From the NCBI GenBank assembly GCA_014764605.1, contig JACXWG010000008.1:1-44975 (forward strand): a stretch of DNA of 44,975 bases, read 5' to 3'. Source of the stretch: Quinella sp. 1Q5 (lineage in GTDB: Bacteria > Bacillota > Negativicutes > Selenomonadales > Selenomonadaceae). The notes below the pieces were generated by a model. It worked only from the letters and a program-made list of their open reading frames with translations. It made no database searches and had not been told where the DNA came from. This document shows, in pieces, positions 24,474 through 32,825 of the stretch. The translations under genes were made by a program, and so were the position numbers. Numbering within the stretch: the first letter of the stretch is position 1; the number at the start of each line of letters is the position of its first letter.

Positions 24474-25430
24474 ATGGGAAAGAGTATCACGCCGACAATC
24501 GAAGGCGGCTTGCTGGTCGCGATAACGGTAATCCTTGGGCTAGTCACGGTCTACGTTCCGATTATCGGCATGTTTGTAGAATTCTTTTGCGCGGTGCCGC
24601 TCGCAGTCTTAACGGCGCGTCAAGGGGCTGGCAAGGGCTTAACGGCTTTGGTCGTCGCGTTCATCTTGTTATCAATGCTAATCAGTCCGCTACTTGCTAC
24701 GAGGATTGCGCTAAGCTTCGGGGTATGCGGCGTAGCTTTGGGCGGGTGCGTTAGAAAAAGCTTCGGCGCAGTAAAAATCTTCGTGACGACATTAATCGTT
24801 GCGTCCGCCGCGCAGATTGTATCGCTTGCCTTGCTATTAATCATCATGGACGTAAACTTCATCGAAACGCAGATTGAACTAGTGCGAGAGTCCTTCAACG
24901 AATCCTTTGCAATGTATGAGTCAATGGGCGTGGACAAAGCGCAAATCAACGACGCTAAGGGACAAGTCGAACCCGCTCTGCAGACGCTAGCCTTGCTCAT
25001 GCCAACGTTAATCATGTTGACGGCGATAATAAATTCCGTGGCGGTGTGGTTCACGTCGAAGTGGATATTTCCAAAGCTACAAATGTCAATCCCGTCGTTG
25101 CCGCCGTTCGCCGAGTGGAAATTCCCCGCGCCTTTCTTCTATATGGCGATAATCGGCGGGCTTGGCATGTATTGGAGCTTCACACGCGGCTGGACGCAGA
25201 TTCAAGAGGTCTCATTGAATTTGACGGTAATTTCAATGCTCGTCGGGCTGATTCAAGGGCTATCGTTGCTATCGTTCATCTTCGACCGTTACAAACTCTC
25301 CAAACTCATGCGGCGAATTTTTTATGTGCTGTTGGTGCTTAATATGTTCTTGCTTCAACTGGTAGCGGTGACGGGTCTGGTCGATATGCTGTTTGACTAT
25401 CGCAAAAGATTTTTCAAGGGGGGCGATTGA
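24474..25430 (+). CDS. yybS: YybS-like (DUF2232) membrane protein
   Basis: 318 residues from the ATG at 24474, which has GGAGG eight bases upstream. About eight hydrophobic helices span the protein, with one longer polar loop near residues 130-170 (ELVRESFNESFAMYESMGVD). This layout and its place directly before gdpP match YybS (DUF2232) of Firmicutes, whose substrate or role is not known. The TGA stop directly abuts the GTG start of gdpP, so the two are translationally coupled. Confidence 0.85.
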   Translation: MGKSITPTIEGGLLVAITVILGLVTVYVPIIGMFVEFFCAVPLAVLTARQGAGKGLTALVVAFILLSMLISPLLATRIALSFGVCGVALGGCVRKSFGAVKIFVTTLIVASAAQIVSLALLLIIMDVNFIETQIELVRESFNESFAMYESMGVDKAQINDAKGQVEPALQTLALLMPTLIMLTAIINSVAVWFTSKWIFPKLQMSIPSLPPFAEWKFPAPFFYMAIIGGLGMYWSFTRGWTQIQEVSLNLTVISMLVGLIQGLSLLSFIFDRYKLSKLMRRIFYVLLVLNMFLLQLVAVTGLVDMLFDYRKRFFKGGD

Positions 25431-27491
25431 GTGCCGAGAATTTTATCCGCGTGGCCAGATGCCGTAATCAATTTGGCGGTTATGCTGGTTATGGTCGCGG
25501 TCATCTTCCAATACAATAAAATATTAGGCGTCATGGCTTGCCTAGCGTGGGGGCTGTTGTGTTGGTTTGCTCATGTTCGGCGCAAGGACAGAGAGAAACG
25601 CTTCAAAGAGTACGCTGAAAACGTCATCGGGAACTTTAACGACATGATGTATTATGCAATGACTAAGTTGCCCGAAGGAATCATTGTTGTTGACGAGGAG
25701 CGGCGGCTTCAGTGGTGCAATTCCGTCATGAAGGGGTTTGCCGAAGTCATTCCGCAACAGGGCATGGACATTGACGAATTTTGGGAAGGGCTGTTGCCGG
25801 AGGAAATATCTTCGCCCACGTCCGACGACGCCAAAGAGGGCGAGTATCACGTTAAGTCCCTTAGGCGCAAGACTTCCGACGGCGAGACTAAGGAATTTTA
25901 TCGGCATTTCCTAGTTAAGTACCGGCACCTGCAAGCCAACGCTGATTATTCGCGGATGGTTGTTCTGTTTGCACGTGAAATTACGCCTTACGAAGACTTG
26001 AAGATTGAGTACGCCCGCAGTCGCACGGCTCTTATCTATGTACAGGTCGATAACTATGATGAGGTTATGCAAGGCTTGAGCGAGGCGGAGAAGACATCGC
26101 TAATGCTTTCCGCCAGCGAAATCTTGGAAGAATGGGTGCAGTCGCTGTCAGGATTTATGCGGCGCGTGTCAAGCGATTTGTTCCTTGTCATATTGGAACA
26201 CCGAGCTTTGAACGCGGCGATTGAGCAAAAGTTTGTCGTGCTAGATAAGGTTCGCCAATTGGTCAACAAGCATCAACTGCAGGTTACGTTGTCAATGGGA
26301 GCCGCAGTCGCCGAGAAGCCTTCCGATGAACAGTCAATGAGCGAACTCGACGTAAAGGCGCAAGCGGGCTTAAATTTGGCACTTGCCCGCGGCGGAGACC
26401 AAGTAGCAGTAAACATAGGCGACAAAATGCAATTCTTCGGCGGACGTGCTAAGGCGGTCGAACGCAATACCCGCGTCAAAGCTCGTGTCATGAGCCATTC
26501 GATACGCGACACTATGGAGGCGGCGGACGAAGTCTTTATCATGGGGCACACCCGCGAGGATTATGACGCACTCGGGGCGGCGGTTGGCGTCATGCTCATG
26601 GCTAAGACTTTGAATAAGCCCGTGCATATCGTCCTAAGCAACTGGCTTGACAGCGTCGAGAAGGTTATCGACCTCCTCAAAAAAGACGAGGCTTACAAAG
26701 ATTTATTCGTCAGCGCAAACGACGTTACAATCTCCACGTCGCTTGAGCCGCTACTTATCGTCGTCGATACGTTCATTCCGCACCTTGTCGCCGCGCCGCA
26801 ACTCCTTAGCCGGATAGAAAAAATTATCGTCATTGACCACCACCGCCGTAGCGAAAACACCATTAAGAACCCCGCGATAACTTATCTGGAGCCTGGCTCC
26901 TCTTCGACGTGCGAAATGGTCACCGAGCTTTTAATGTACTTCGACGAAAAGATTAGGATTGGTAAGCTTGCGGCTACGGCGATTTATTCTGGTATCGTCG
27001 TCGACACGAAGAATTTTTCAATTCAAGCGGGCGCAAGGACTTTTGAGGCGGCGGCTTACCTTAGGCGTAGCGGAGCCGACCCCGTGGTTGTGAATTATCT
27101 TTTCAAGTCCGATTACGAAACGACGGTTTCACTTGCCAAGACTAAAGCGCAATCCGAGTATTACGAAGGCGGGCTAGTCGTCTCTTACATTGACCACCTT
27201 ATCCCGAACGTGCAAGCAATCGCCGGTCAGGCGGCGGACGGTCTTTTGCGTGTCGAAGATGTGCGCATGACGATTATCCTTTTCCAAATGAAGGACGACA
27301 CTGTAGGGATAAGCGCACGGTCGGCGGGCGATTTGAACGTTCAAGTTATTATGGAGAAATTCGGCGGCGGCGGTCATCAAAACGTGGCGGGCGCGCAAGT
27401 TAAGAACGTGCCCATTTTAGAGCTTAAAAAATCCGTCGTCGAGGCGGCTCGCAAATACATTGCCGAGACCGATAAGCCGTCGATTAAATGA
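25431..27491 (+). CDS. gdpP: cyclic-di-AMP phosphodiesterase GdpP
   Basis: GdpP hydrolyses c-di-AMP to pApA and so tunes osmolyte and wall homeostasis. The GTG at 25431 follows AAGGGGGG. Two N-terminal helices (about 8-48) are followed by a degenerate PAS domain (about 70-185), a degenerate GGDEF domain (about 195-325), the DHH domain with GHTREDYDALGAAVG (372-386), IDHHRRSE (468-475) and GIVVDTKNFS (521-530), and DHHA1 with GGGGHQNVAG (645-654). All metal-binding motifs appear intact, and 686 residues is a normal length. The usual follower rplI is absent; a lipoprotein gene follows instead. Confidence 0.95.
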   Translation: MPRILSAWPDAVINLAVMLVMVAVIFQYNKILGVMACLAWGLLCWFAHVRRKDREKRFKEYAENVIGNFNDMMYYAMTKLPEGIIVVDEERRLQWCNSVMKGFAEVIPQQGMDIDEFWEGLLPEEISSPTSDDAKEGEYHVKSLRRKTSDGETKEFYRHFLVKYRHLQANADYSRMVVLFAREITPYEDLKIEYARSRTALIYVQVDNYDEVMQGLSEAEKTSLMLSASEILEEWVQSLSGFMRRVSSDLFLVILEHRALNAAIEQKFVVLDKVRQLVNKHQLQVTLSMGAAVAEKPSDEQSMSELDVKAQAGLNLALARGGDQVAVNIGDKMQFFGGRAKAVERNTRVKARVMSHSIRDTMEAADEVFIMGHTREDYDALGAAVGVMLMAKTLNKPVHIVLSNWLDSVEKVIDLLKKDEAYKDLFVSANDVTISTSLEPLLIVVDTFIPHLVAAPQLLSRIEKIIVIDHHRRSENTIKNPAITYLEPGSSSTCEMVTELLMYFDEKIRIGKLAATAIYSGIVVDTKNFSIQAGARTFEAAAYLRRSGADPVVVNYLFKSDYETTVSLAKTKAQSEYYEGGLVVSYIDHLIPNVQAIAGQAADGLLRVEDVRMTIILFQMKDDTVGISARSAGDLNVQVIMEKFGGGGHQNVAGAQVKNVPILELKKSVVEAARKYIAETDKPSIK

Positions 27492-27500
27492 GGTGTGACT

Positions 27501-27953
27501 ATGAAGAAATTATTTGTAGCAATATGCGCGGTAGCTCTGTTGATTATGGGTTGCGGCGAAGATAATCTGGCAACGTCTGCTGAAGTTAAGGAGGCATCTC
27601 AAGTGCAAAATCATATCGCAGTTCAAATTGGCGGCAGAACTTTTCCCGCGACGCTAGAAGACAATCCGACTGCCCGCGCCTTTATCGAACGCTTGCCACT
27701 TGAATTCGACATGCAAGACCTTAACAGCAACGAGAAATATTTTTATCTCAGCAAAGACTTGCCGAGTGATTCCCTCCACGTCAAACAGATTCATGCGGGC
27801 GACTTGATGTTATTCGGCTCAAATTGTCTTGTGCTGTTTTATAAGGACTTCGCCACGAGCTACAGTTACACGCGCCTTGGCAAGATTGACGCGCCCACCG
27901 ACCTTGAAAAAATTTTGGGCAAGGGCAATGTCCGCGTGCAGTTCGTTAAGTGA
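27501..27953 (+). CDS. cyclophilin-like-fold lipoprotein
   Basis: 150 residues from the ATG at 27501, with GAGGTG just after the gdpP stop. It has a lipoprotein signal ending in the lipobox LIMGC (Cys near residue 17). The mature domain matches the cyclophilin-like family seen in many anaerobes: VQIGGRTFPATLEDNPTARAFIERLPL, then LNSNEKYFYL, IHAGDLMLFGSNCLVLFY and SYTRLGKID. These proteins have a cyclophilin barrel but usually lack the prolyl isomerase active site, and their role is unknown. It should be anchored at the outer face of a membrane. The gap to gdpP is only nine bases, so it is probably on the same transcript. Confidence 0.8.
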   Translation: MKKLFVAICAVALLIMGCGEDNLATSAEVKEASQVQNHIAVQIGGRTFPATLEDNPTARAFIERLPLEFDMQDLNSNEKYFYLSKDLPSDSLHVKQIHAGDLMLFGSNCLVLFYKDFATSYSYTRLGKIDAPTDLEKILGKGNVRVQFVK

Positions 27954-27962
27954 GGCGTCGTC

Positions 27963-29407
27963 ATGAAAAATCCTTCTGCTGAAATCGTGACGAACATGTT
28001 GATTTTCTTGGCGATGTTCGTTTTTTTTCGCAAGTGCACCCGATTGTTTTATTTGACGGCGACGATTGGAATGTTATCAGCGATGCCCGCGTTAGCTTGC
28101 CGCAGTGGGATGGCTGGAACCCTACGAAAGTTTTGCCTGAAACGTTCTTCCCGATTTGCGGATACTTCGCGGCTTACGTCGTCCGTCCGATTATCGACGA
28201 CTACTTAACGGCGTTCACGCTCACCGCCGCCCTGATTGTCAGCTTGTTTATCACGGCGTATGTCTCGCAGTTCGTCAAGTTCATCAAGGCAAATTTTAAC
28301 TTCGACAAGTTCGCGGCAAGTATCTTCGGCTTGATTTTCTTGCTCCTGCACTTCGCCGTTTTTCTCAAGCACAACACGCAAGATAATCTTTACTTTTTCC
28401 ACACCACCGACGCCGATTGCTACTTTAACTACGTCTTGCCCAACCTACTTAACGCGGCTTTAGTCTTATTCGTGGCTCGCGTCGACCTTACAAGGAAATT
28501 CTTCGACCGCATGACTCCCACTGCCTTAACTTTATTCTTCCTGCTGTATCTGGCAATTTTCTCTAACGTGCTGTCGTCGTGCGTGCTGGCGATTTATATC
28601 TTTGTCGAGCTTATGTCCCGCGTGGAGCCTAAGGAGTTCAACCTAAAGAAGTTTTTCGCCGCGAACAGAACGCTTTGTGTGTTCCTAATCTTCTGACTGA
28701 TAAGTTTGCTCTTCGAGGCGAACGGCGGACGTGCAAGGATAATAACGCACGACGAAAATTATCTCGTACTGGTTTTTTATACAGCGACAACGATGATTCC
28801 ATCTCTCCTGTTTGATAATCACGGCTCCGCGCTAATGATTTTCTCCTTGGTTACGTTGCCTTTCATGTGGCGGACGAATAAAGACCTTTGGCACGTGACG
28901 AAAAAATTTCTGCTGTGCTTGCCGCTGTGGACGGTTTATATAATCTTAGTAACGGCGCGTGCCGAGGCAACATACGCCCTGCGCCCCGACGTGCAATTTG
29001 GATTCTTCTTCTTTGTGTTCGTTATCTTCCTTACGTCACTGGGATTTTGGATAAAGAAATTTCCACGAGCCGCGCTTATCTTGCCGATATTGTGCTTTGC
29101 GTTGTTCACGTGGATTTTCAGCGGCAAGCGAACTCTTTGCCCGTCGACCTTTAATCACGTGCCCGAAAGCATTTGCGTTGAAGTCAGCCAACATTTAATC
29201 GACCAAATAATCGACGCCGACCTCGCAGGGCTTGAGGAAGTGAAGATAACCGTTCCGAAGGGCGACGACGTTGATAATTATCCTTTCCCGCTGTACATGG
29301 GCAAAAATATTTCTCGGACGCTTCACGCTCACGGAATGATTTCGCGCCGCCTTGAAGTAAAGATTCTCCCCGACGCGACTTTGAACGAACGATTTAACCT
29401 GCCGTAA
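27963..29407 (+). pseudogene. broken polytopic membrane protein gene (frameshift plus in-frame TGA)
   Basis: The ATG at 27963 begins a membrane helix (MLIFLAMFVFF) that runs into a run of eight T (28021-28028). Adding one T would join it to the frame that continues as SQVHPIVLFDGDDWN. That frame runs to a TGA at 28694-28696 (LIF-stop-LISLLF), after which the same frame stays open to 29407. Joined, the product is about 480 residues with some nine to ten membrane helices and a polar C-terminal domain. No family is recognised with confidence; the layout recalls multispan glycan or DUF6056-like proteins. Other codons look undamaged, so the lesions are recent, or the T-run reflects sequencing error or phase variation. 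TGA is a normal stop elsewhere in this window. Confidence 0.7.
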
Positions 29408-29413
29408 AAAAAG

Positions 29414-29443
29414 AAGCCCTCGACATTTAGCCGGGGGCTTTTT
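29414..29443. terminator. intrinsic terminator
   Basis: AAGCCCTCG (29414-29422) pairs with CGGGGGCTT (29432-29440) and is followed by TTTT. An A-run before the stem makes it usable from both sides. It separates the broken membrane gene from the HPr-like gene, which ends at 29485. Confidence 0.85.
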
Positions 29444-29484
29444 GAGTGGGTATTTATGAGTGGGTGGGTTAAGATGATTTCAAG

Positions 29485-29829
29485 TTAGCTGTTCGAGTCG
29501 GTCGTACCGCCGATGATTTTAGAAATCTCGCGGAAAGCCTCCTCATTGCGCTCGCCTTTTATGTTGAGCACCAAACTTTTGCCAGTCACGATGCCAAGGT
29601 TGACCAAAGAGAGAATGCTTTTGTTTGTGCCGAGTTTCTTGCCGGCGGCGATTGTAATTTCGCAACCTGTCTCTTCGGCGACCTTGATTAGGTGTGCGCT
29701 CTCTCTGAAGGCGAGCACACCTTTGGCAACCATGATAAATGAAACTTCTTTTGCACGCGTCGCTTCGGTCTTAACTTCGGCGCACGCTGCGTTTCTATGA
29801 TTATTTTTAGTCTTGTATGCGTTTTTCAT
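29485..29829 (-). CDS. HPr-like protein lacking the phospho-histidine, Ser46 region kept
   Basis: The ATG at 29829 has AAGGAGG seven bases upstream, so the 33-residue N-terminal extension (Lys/Ala-rich) appears real. From about residue 34 the protein matches HPr, but the active-site loop GIHARPA reads GVLAFRESA: the His15 position is Leu39 and the Arg17 position is Phe41. The Ser46 region is well kept (LGTNKSILSLVNLGI, Ser71). HPr passes phosphate from enzyme I to PTS EII proteins through His15, while Ser46 is the HPr-kinase target in Firmicutes. Bacillus Crh likewise lacks His15 and acts only through Ser46. A Crh-like regulatory role is inferred. No other PTS gene is in the window. Confidence 0.75.
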   Translation of the reverse strand: MKNAYKTKNNHRNAACAEVKTEATRAKEVSFIMVAKGVLAFRESAHLIKVAEETGCEITIAAGKKLGTNKSILSLVNLGIVTGKSLVLNIKGERNEEAFREISKIIGGTTDSNS

Positions 29830-29889
29830 TTTGATAACCTCCTTGATACTGCTTCCCTTGAACTTGTCACGCTTCCTTGCGTTGACTGT

Positions 29890-29918
29890 ATTGTAGCAGA
29901 GCCTCTACCTTTGGGCAA
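29890..29918 (-). promoter_or_regulatory. promoter of the HPr-like gene
   Basis: On the minus strand TTGCCC (29913-29918), a 17-base spacer and TACAAT (29890-29895) preceded by TGC form an extended -10 promoter. It lies about 60 bases upstream of the HPr-like start codon. Confidence 0.6.
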
Positions 29919-29983
29919 TGGGCATTCATTCGCATTTCAGGTTTAAATCAGTCGTGTTTGCCGCGAAGTTGTTCCGAGTTCAA

Positions 29984-30014
29984 TAAAAAATGCCTCCCAA
30001 GTCGAGAGGCGTTT
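29984..30014 (-). terminator. intrinsic terminator of nnr
   Basis: On the minus strand GCCTC and GAGGC form a stem around TCGACTTGG, followed by ATTTTTTATT. It is located just after the nnr stop at 30021. Confidence 0.8.
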
Positions 30015-30020
30015 ATCTTC

Positions 30021-31580
30021 TTAAGCGTTCTGATAGCCGAGGGTGCGAAGTTTCTTTATCGCGGCGGGCAAGTGATTCATCACGTCTGAGGCGATTAGCC
30101 CTTCCGATTTCTTCTTGAGCGCAAACCTTCCCGCCATGCCGTGGAGCCAAACACCTGTCAGCGGCGCAAACGGCGTTTGCTTCATGAGACCGGCAATCGC
30201 GCCCGCAAGCACGTCACCGCAACCGCCCGATGCCATTGCACTATTACCCAAAGACGAGATAAAAATTTCTCCGTTTGGATAGCCGACGACTGTCACTTCA
30301 CACTTTGCCACGATGACTGCTCTAAACTCTTGTGCGGCTCGTCTGACCTCTGGGATAAGCGAGGGACGAAGTTTTTCTACTGGAATGTTCAGCAGGGCGG
30401 AGAGTTCTCCTAGGTGCGGCGTGAGGATTGGGATTTGTTTGCAAGCTTTAAGCTCGTCCGCCTTGCCATTGAAAGGATAAATTGCGTCGGCGTCTAGGAT
30501 TAGCGGTCTGTCGACCTCCGCGACGATTTTTCTAACCAATGCTTGCGTCTCACGTTCACGACCGAGTCCTGGACCCATTAAGATTGCGTCTGCCTTCTCT
30601 GCCAAATCCAAAATCTTTTCCGAAGCCTTATCTCCGCCGATTATCCCCTGCTTAACCTCGTCAAGTGGAGCCGTCATGACTTCTGTTAGTTTCATTTCGT
30701 AAATCGGATTGAGGCTTTCGGGAACAGCTAAGGTTACAAGCCCCGCGCCGACCTTCATGGCACTCATTGCCGCAAGCGACGCTGCGCCCGTCATGCCACG
30801 CGAACCAGCCACGATTAAGATTTTTCCGCACGTACCTTTATGCGAATCCTTCGGGCGTTTGGGCAGGAACGTCAAGGCAAGCTCATTGTCGACGAGCGTT
30901 TGATGAATATCGTCTTTTAACAAGTCAGCGGGCAGTCCTATATTAGCGACGTAAAGTTTGCCGATGTAAGACGCGCCAGGGCAAATGTAATGACCGACCT
31001 TCGGCATGGCAAGTGCAACGGTGTAATCGGCCTGAATTGCCGCTTCGCCAATTTCGCCAGTGTCAGCCGCCACGCCCGACGGTATGTCAATCGCCACGGT
31101 GATTTTCTTCGCGGCGTTGACCAAACGAATCAGACGCAGGGCAGACGGTCTAAGCTGTCCATTAAAGCCCGTGCCTAAAATCCCGTCGATGACTGCATCA
31201 GAAAATCTCAGCGTGACTTGCAAGCGTTCCCAAGCTCTATCGCTTTCTAGCTGTTGAAGTTCGACGCCCATGCCGCGCAAGATTTTCATCTGGACGTTAA
31301 GCGATGCCGTACGATGGTCTTTATCGCCGAGCAGGAAAATCTTCACACGTGCGCCCGCATTCGACAGATACCTTGCCGCCGTCAATGCATCGCCGCCATT
31401 GTTGCCGCTACCCGCCAATATGCAAACGCTCTTCTTGTCGACGCTATCGCCCAAAGCTTTTTTGACAACGCAGTAGACACGATGACCAGCGCTTTCCATG
31501 AGCGACAGTTCTGGCAAGCCGTATTCCTCCATCGCGCTCCTATCTATCTCGTGCATTTGTTTTGCCAATGCTACTTTCAT
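30021..31580 (-). CDS. nnr: bifunctional NAD(P)HX epimerase / ADP-dependent NAD(P)HX dehydratase
   Basis: This enzyme repairs hydrated NADH and NADPH. The start is the ATG at 31580 with GGAGG nine bases before it; an in-frame codon at 31610 has no such site. The N-terminal epimerase domain (YjeF_N, about 1-215) has GSGNNGGDALTAARYL, GILGTGFNGQLR and AIDIPSGVAADTGE. The C-terminal dehydratase (carbohydrate-kinase-like, about 230-515) has KGTCGKILIVAGSRGMTGAA, LMGPGLGRE, LILDADAIYPF, TPHLGEL and the catalytic stretch GNSAMASGGCGDVLAG. The 519-residue length is normal. It follows acpS but has its own promoter and a terminator between. Confidence 0.95.
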   Translation of the reverse strand: MKVALAKQMHEIDRSAMEEYGLPELSLMESAGHRVYCVVKKALGDSVDKKSVCILAGSGNNGGDALTAARYLSNAGARVKIFLLGDKDHRTASLNVQMKILRGMGVELQQLESDRAWERLQVTLRFSDAVIDGILGTGFNGQLRPSALRLIRLVNAAKKITVAIDIPSGVAADTGEIGEAAIQADYTVALAMPKVGHYICPGASYIGKLYVANIGLPADLLKDDIHQTLVDNELALTFLPKRPKDSHKGTCGKILIVAGSRGMTGAASLAAMSAMKVGAGLVTLAVPESLNPIYEMKLTEVMTAPLDEVKQGIIGGDKASEKILDLAEKADAILMGPGLGRERETQALVRKIVAEVDRPLILDADAIYPFNGKADELKACKQIPILTPHLGELSALLNIPVEKLRPSLIPEVRRAAQEFRAVIVAKCEVTVVGYPNGEIFISSLGNSAMASGGCGDVLAGAIAGLMKQTPFAPLTGVWLHGMAGRFALKKKSEGLIASDVMNHLPAAIKKLRTLGYQNA

Positions 31581-31608
31581 TAAACGTTCCTCCAAAAATT
31601 TTTTCGCC

Positions 31609-31637
31609 ATTATAACAGAGCACGCCGACTTTTACAA
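31609..31637 (-). promoter_or_regulatory. promoter of nnr
   Basis: On the minus strand TTGTAA (31632-31637), a 17-base spacer and TATAAT (31609-31614). The -35 sits in the T-tract tail of the acpS terminator, so nnr can be expressed separately. Confidence 0.65.
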
Positions 31638-31666
31638 AAAAATCTCTCAGGCGGTGTGCTTGAGAG
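31636..31666 (-). terminator. intrinsic terminator after acpS
   Basis: On the minus strand CTCTCA and TGAGAG pair around an 11-base loop and are followed by a T7 run. It is placed just after the acpS stop at 31673. Confidence 0.8.
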
Positions 31667-31672
31667 TTTCTG

Positions 31673-32029
31673 TTATTCGATAATGCAAACTGCCGTCGCG
31701 AAGTCTTTCGAGTGACTTAGGCTAAGCGAAATCTTTTTTGTTCCAGCCAACGCCGCAACCTTTCCGCTAAGATGAATCTTCGGTGCGCCGCGTTCGTCGT
31801 TAATAACTTCAACGTCCGTTAGCGGCAGGATAATCCCCGTGCCCAAAGCCTTGAAGAAAGCCTCCTTAGCGGCAAATCGTGCAGCATAGGAGGCGGCGGA
31901 GTTCTTCCCGCGTGCGTTGCAATAAGTCTGTTCTGTCTGCGTGAAGACGTTATCCCTAAAATTTTTCTTCGCGACGACTCGTTCAATGCGTTCAATCTCG
32001 ATAATGTCTGTGCCGAGCCCGCTAATCAT
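31673..32029 (-). CDS. acpS: holo-[acyl-carrier-protein] synthase
   Basis: AcpS transfers 4'-phosphopantetheine from CoA to apo-ACP for fatty acid synthesis. The 118 residues contain the family motifs GLGTDIIEIERIER at the N-terminus, with the metal-binding Asp, and YAARFAAKEAFFKALGTG with its glutamate. The C-terminus has SLSHSKDFATAVCI. The start overlaps the motB stop by four bases (ATGA), so it is translationally coupled to motB. Firmicutes often place acpS directly before the nnr gene, as here. Confidence 0.95.
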   Translation of the reverse strand: MISGLGTDIIEIERIERVVAKKNFRDNVFTQTEQTYCNARGKNSAASYAARFAAKEAFFKALGTGIILPLTDVEVINDERGAPKIHLSGKVAALAGTKKISLSLSHSKDFATAVCIIE

Positions 32030-32820
32030 TTCGCGACTAAATCAGCGTCGGTTTGTGCGCGGAAGCCCTCGTTGGGATTAAACGTTAGACTGCGGGCAAT
32101 CAAGATTTCAACGCGGCGATTCTTCTGCTTGTTCTCGGCGGTATCGTTCATGGCAATCGGGCGATATTCGCCGTAGCCAATGGCAGAGAAGCGGGCGGGA
32201 TTGAGGTTTTGATTGACAGAGAGCAAATACTTCATAAACGTCATCGCACGCACCGAGCTAAGCTCCCAGTTCGACGGGAATTGCGCCGTATTAATCGGGT
32301 CGGTGTCCGTGTGACCAGAGATTAAGACTCGTTCGGGGACTTGAGCTAAGAGATTGGCGACAATCGGACCTATGCGCTGTGATTCGGGGACGAGGTCGGC
32401 TGAACCCGACGGAAACAATGCCCGCTCTTTAATCCGAATCATCAAGCCTTCTTCCTCAAGTTGCGTCGACAGCTCGTCTTGCAGATTGTTTTCGCGGATG
32501 TACTCTTCAAGTTGCCGTTGCAGTTCTTGTAGCTGTTGATTCTCTTGCAAGTAGGCGGAATTGCCCTGATCCTCCGAAGAAATAATTTCGCGTGTCATGC
32601 TGTTTGAAGGTCCCGCCTTGTCGAAGAACGACGGACCGCCCATGTTGAAAGCCGCCGTGAACGCCTGCGCCATCTGCACGAGCTTAGTTTGGTCGGTCTG
32701 CGATATTGCGAACAGGCAGATAAACAGAGCCAAAAGCAACGTCATCAAGTCGGAGTATGGAAGGAGCCAAGCCTCGCTGGCTTCTTCTTCGTGCTTCTTC
32801 GCGTGTTTCTTGCGAGCCAA
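32026..32820 (-). CDS. motB: flagellar motor stator protein MotB
   Basis: MotB anchors the stator to peptidoglycan and carries the proton- or sodium-binding Asp. The single helix near residues 20-40 holds it (WLLPYSDLMTLLLALFICLF). Residues about 90-120 form a Gln/Glu-rich coiled coil. The OmpA-like domain follows with SGHTDTDPI, NWELSSVRAMTFMKYL and SAIGYGEYRP...NRRVEI. The 264-residue length is normal. It lies five bases after motA and overlaps acpS by four bases. No other flagellar gene is in the window, and a stator for another machine of this family cannot be excluded. Confidence 0.9.
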   Translation of the reverse strand: MARKKHAKKHEEEASEAWLLPYSDLMTLLLALFICLFAISQTDQTKLVQMAQAFTAAFNMGGPSFFDKAGPSNSMTREIISSEDQGNSAYLQENQQLQELQRQLEEYIRENNLQDELSTQLEEEGLMIRIKERALFPSGSADLVPESQRIGPIVANLLAQVPERVLISGHTDTDPINTAQFPSNWELSSVRAMTFMKYLLSVNQNLNPARFSAIGYGEYRPIAMNDTAENKQKNRRVEILIARSLTFNPNEGFRAQTDADLVAK

Positions 32821-32825
32821 TCAAA

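Noticed and set aside
28694-28696. TGA read as tryptophan (alternative genetic code)
   Set aside because: TGA ends many intact genes here, including prfB regulation itself, so a mutation is the simpler explanation.
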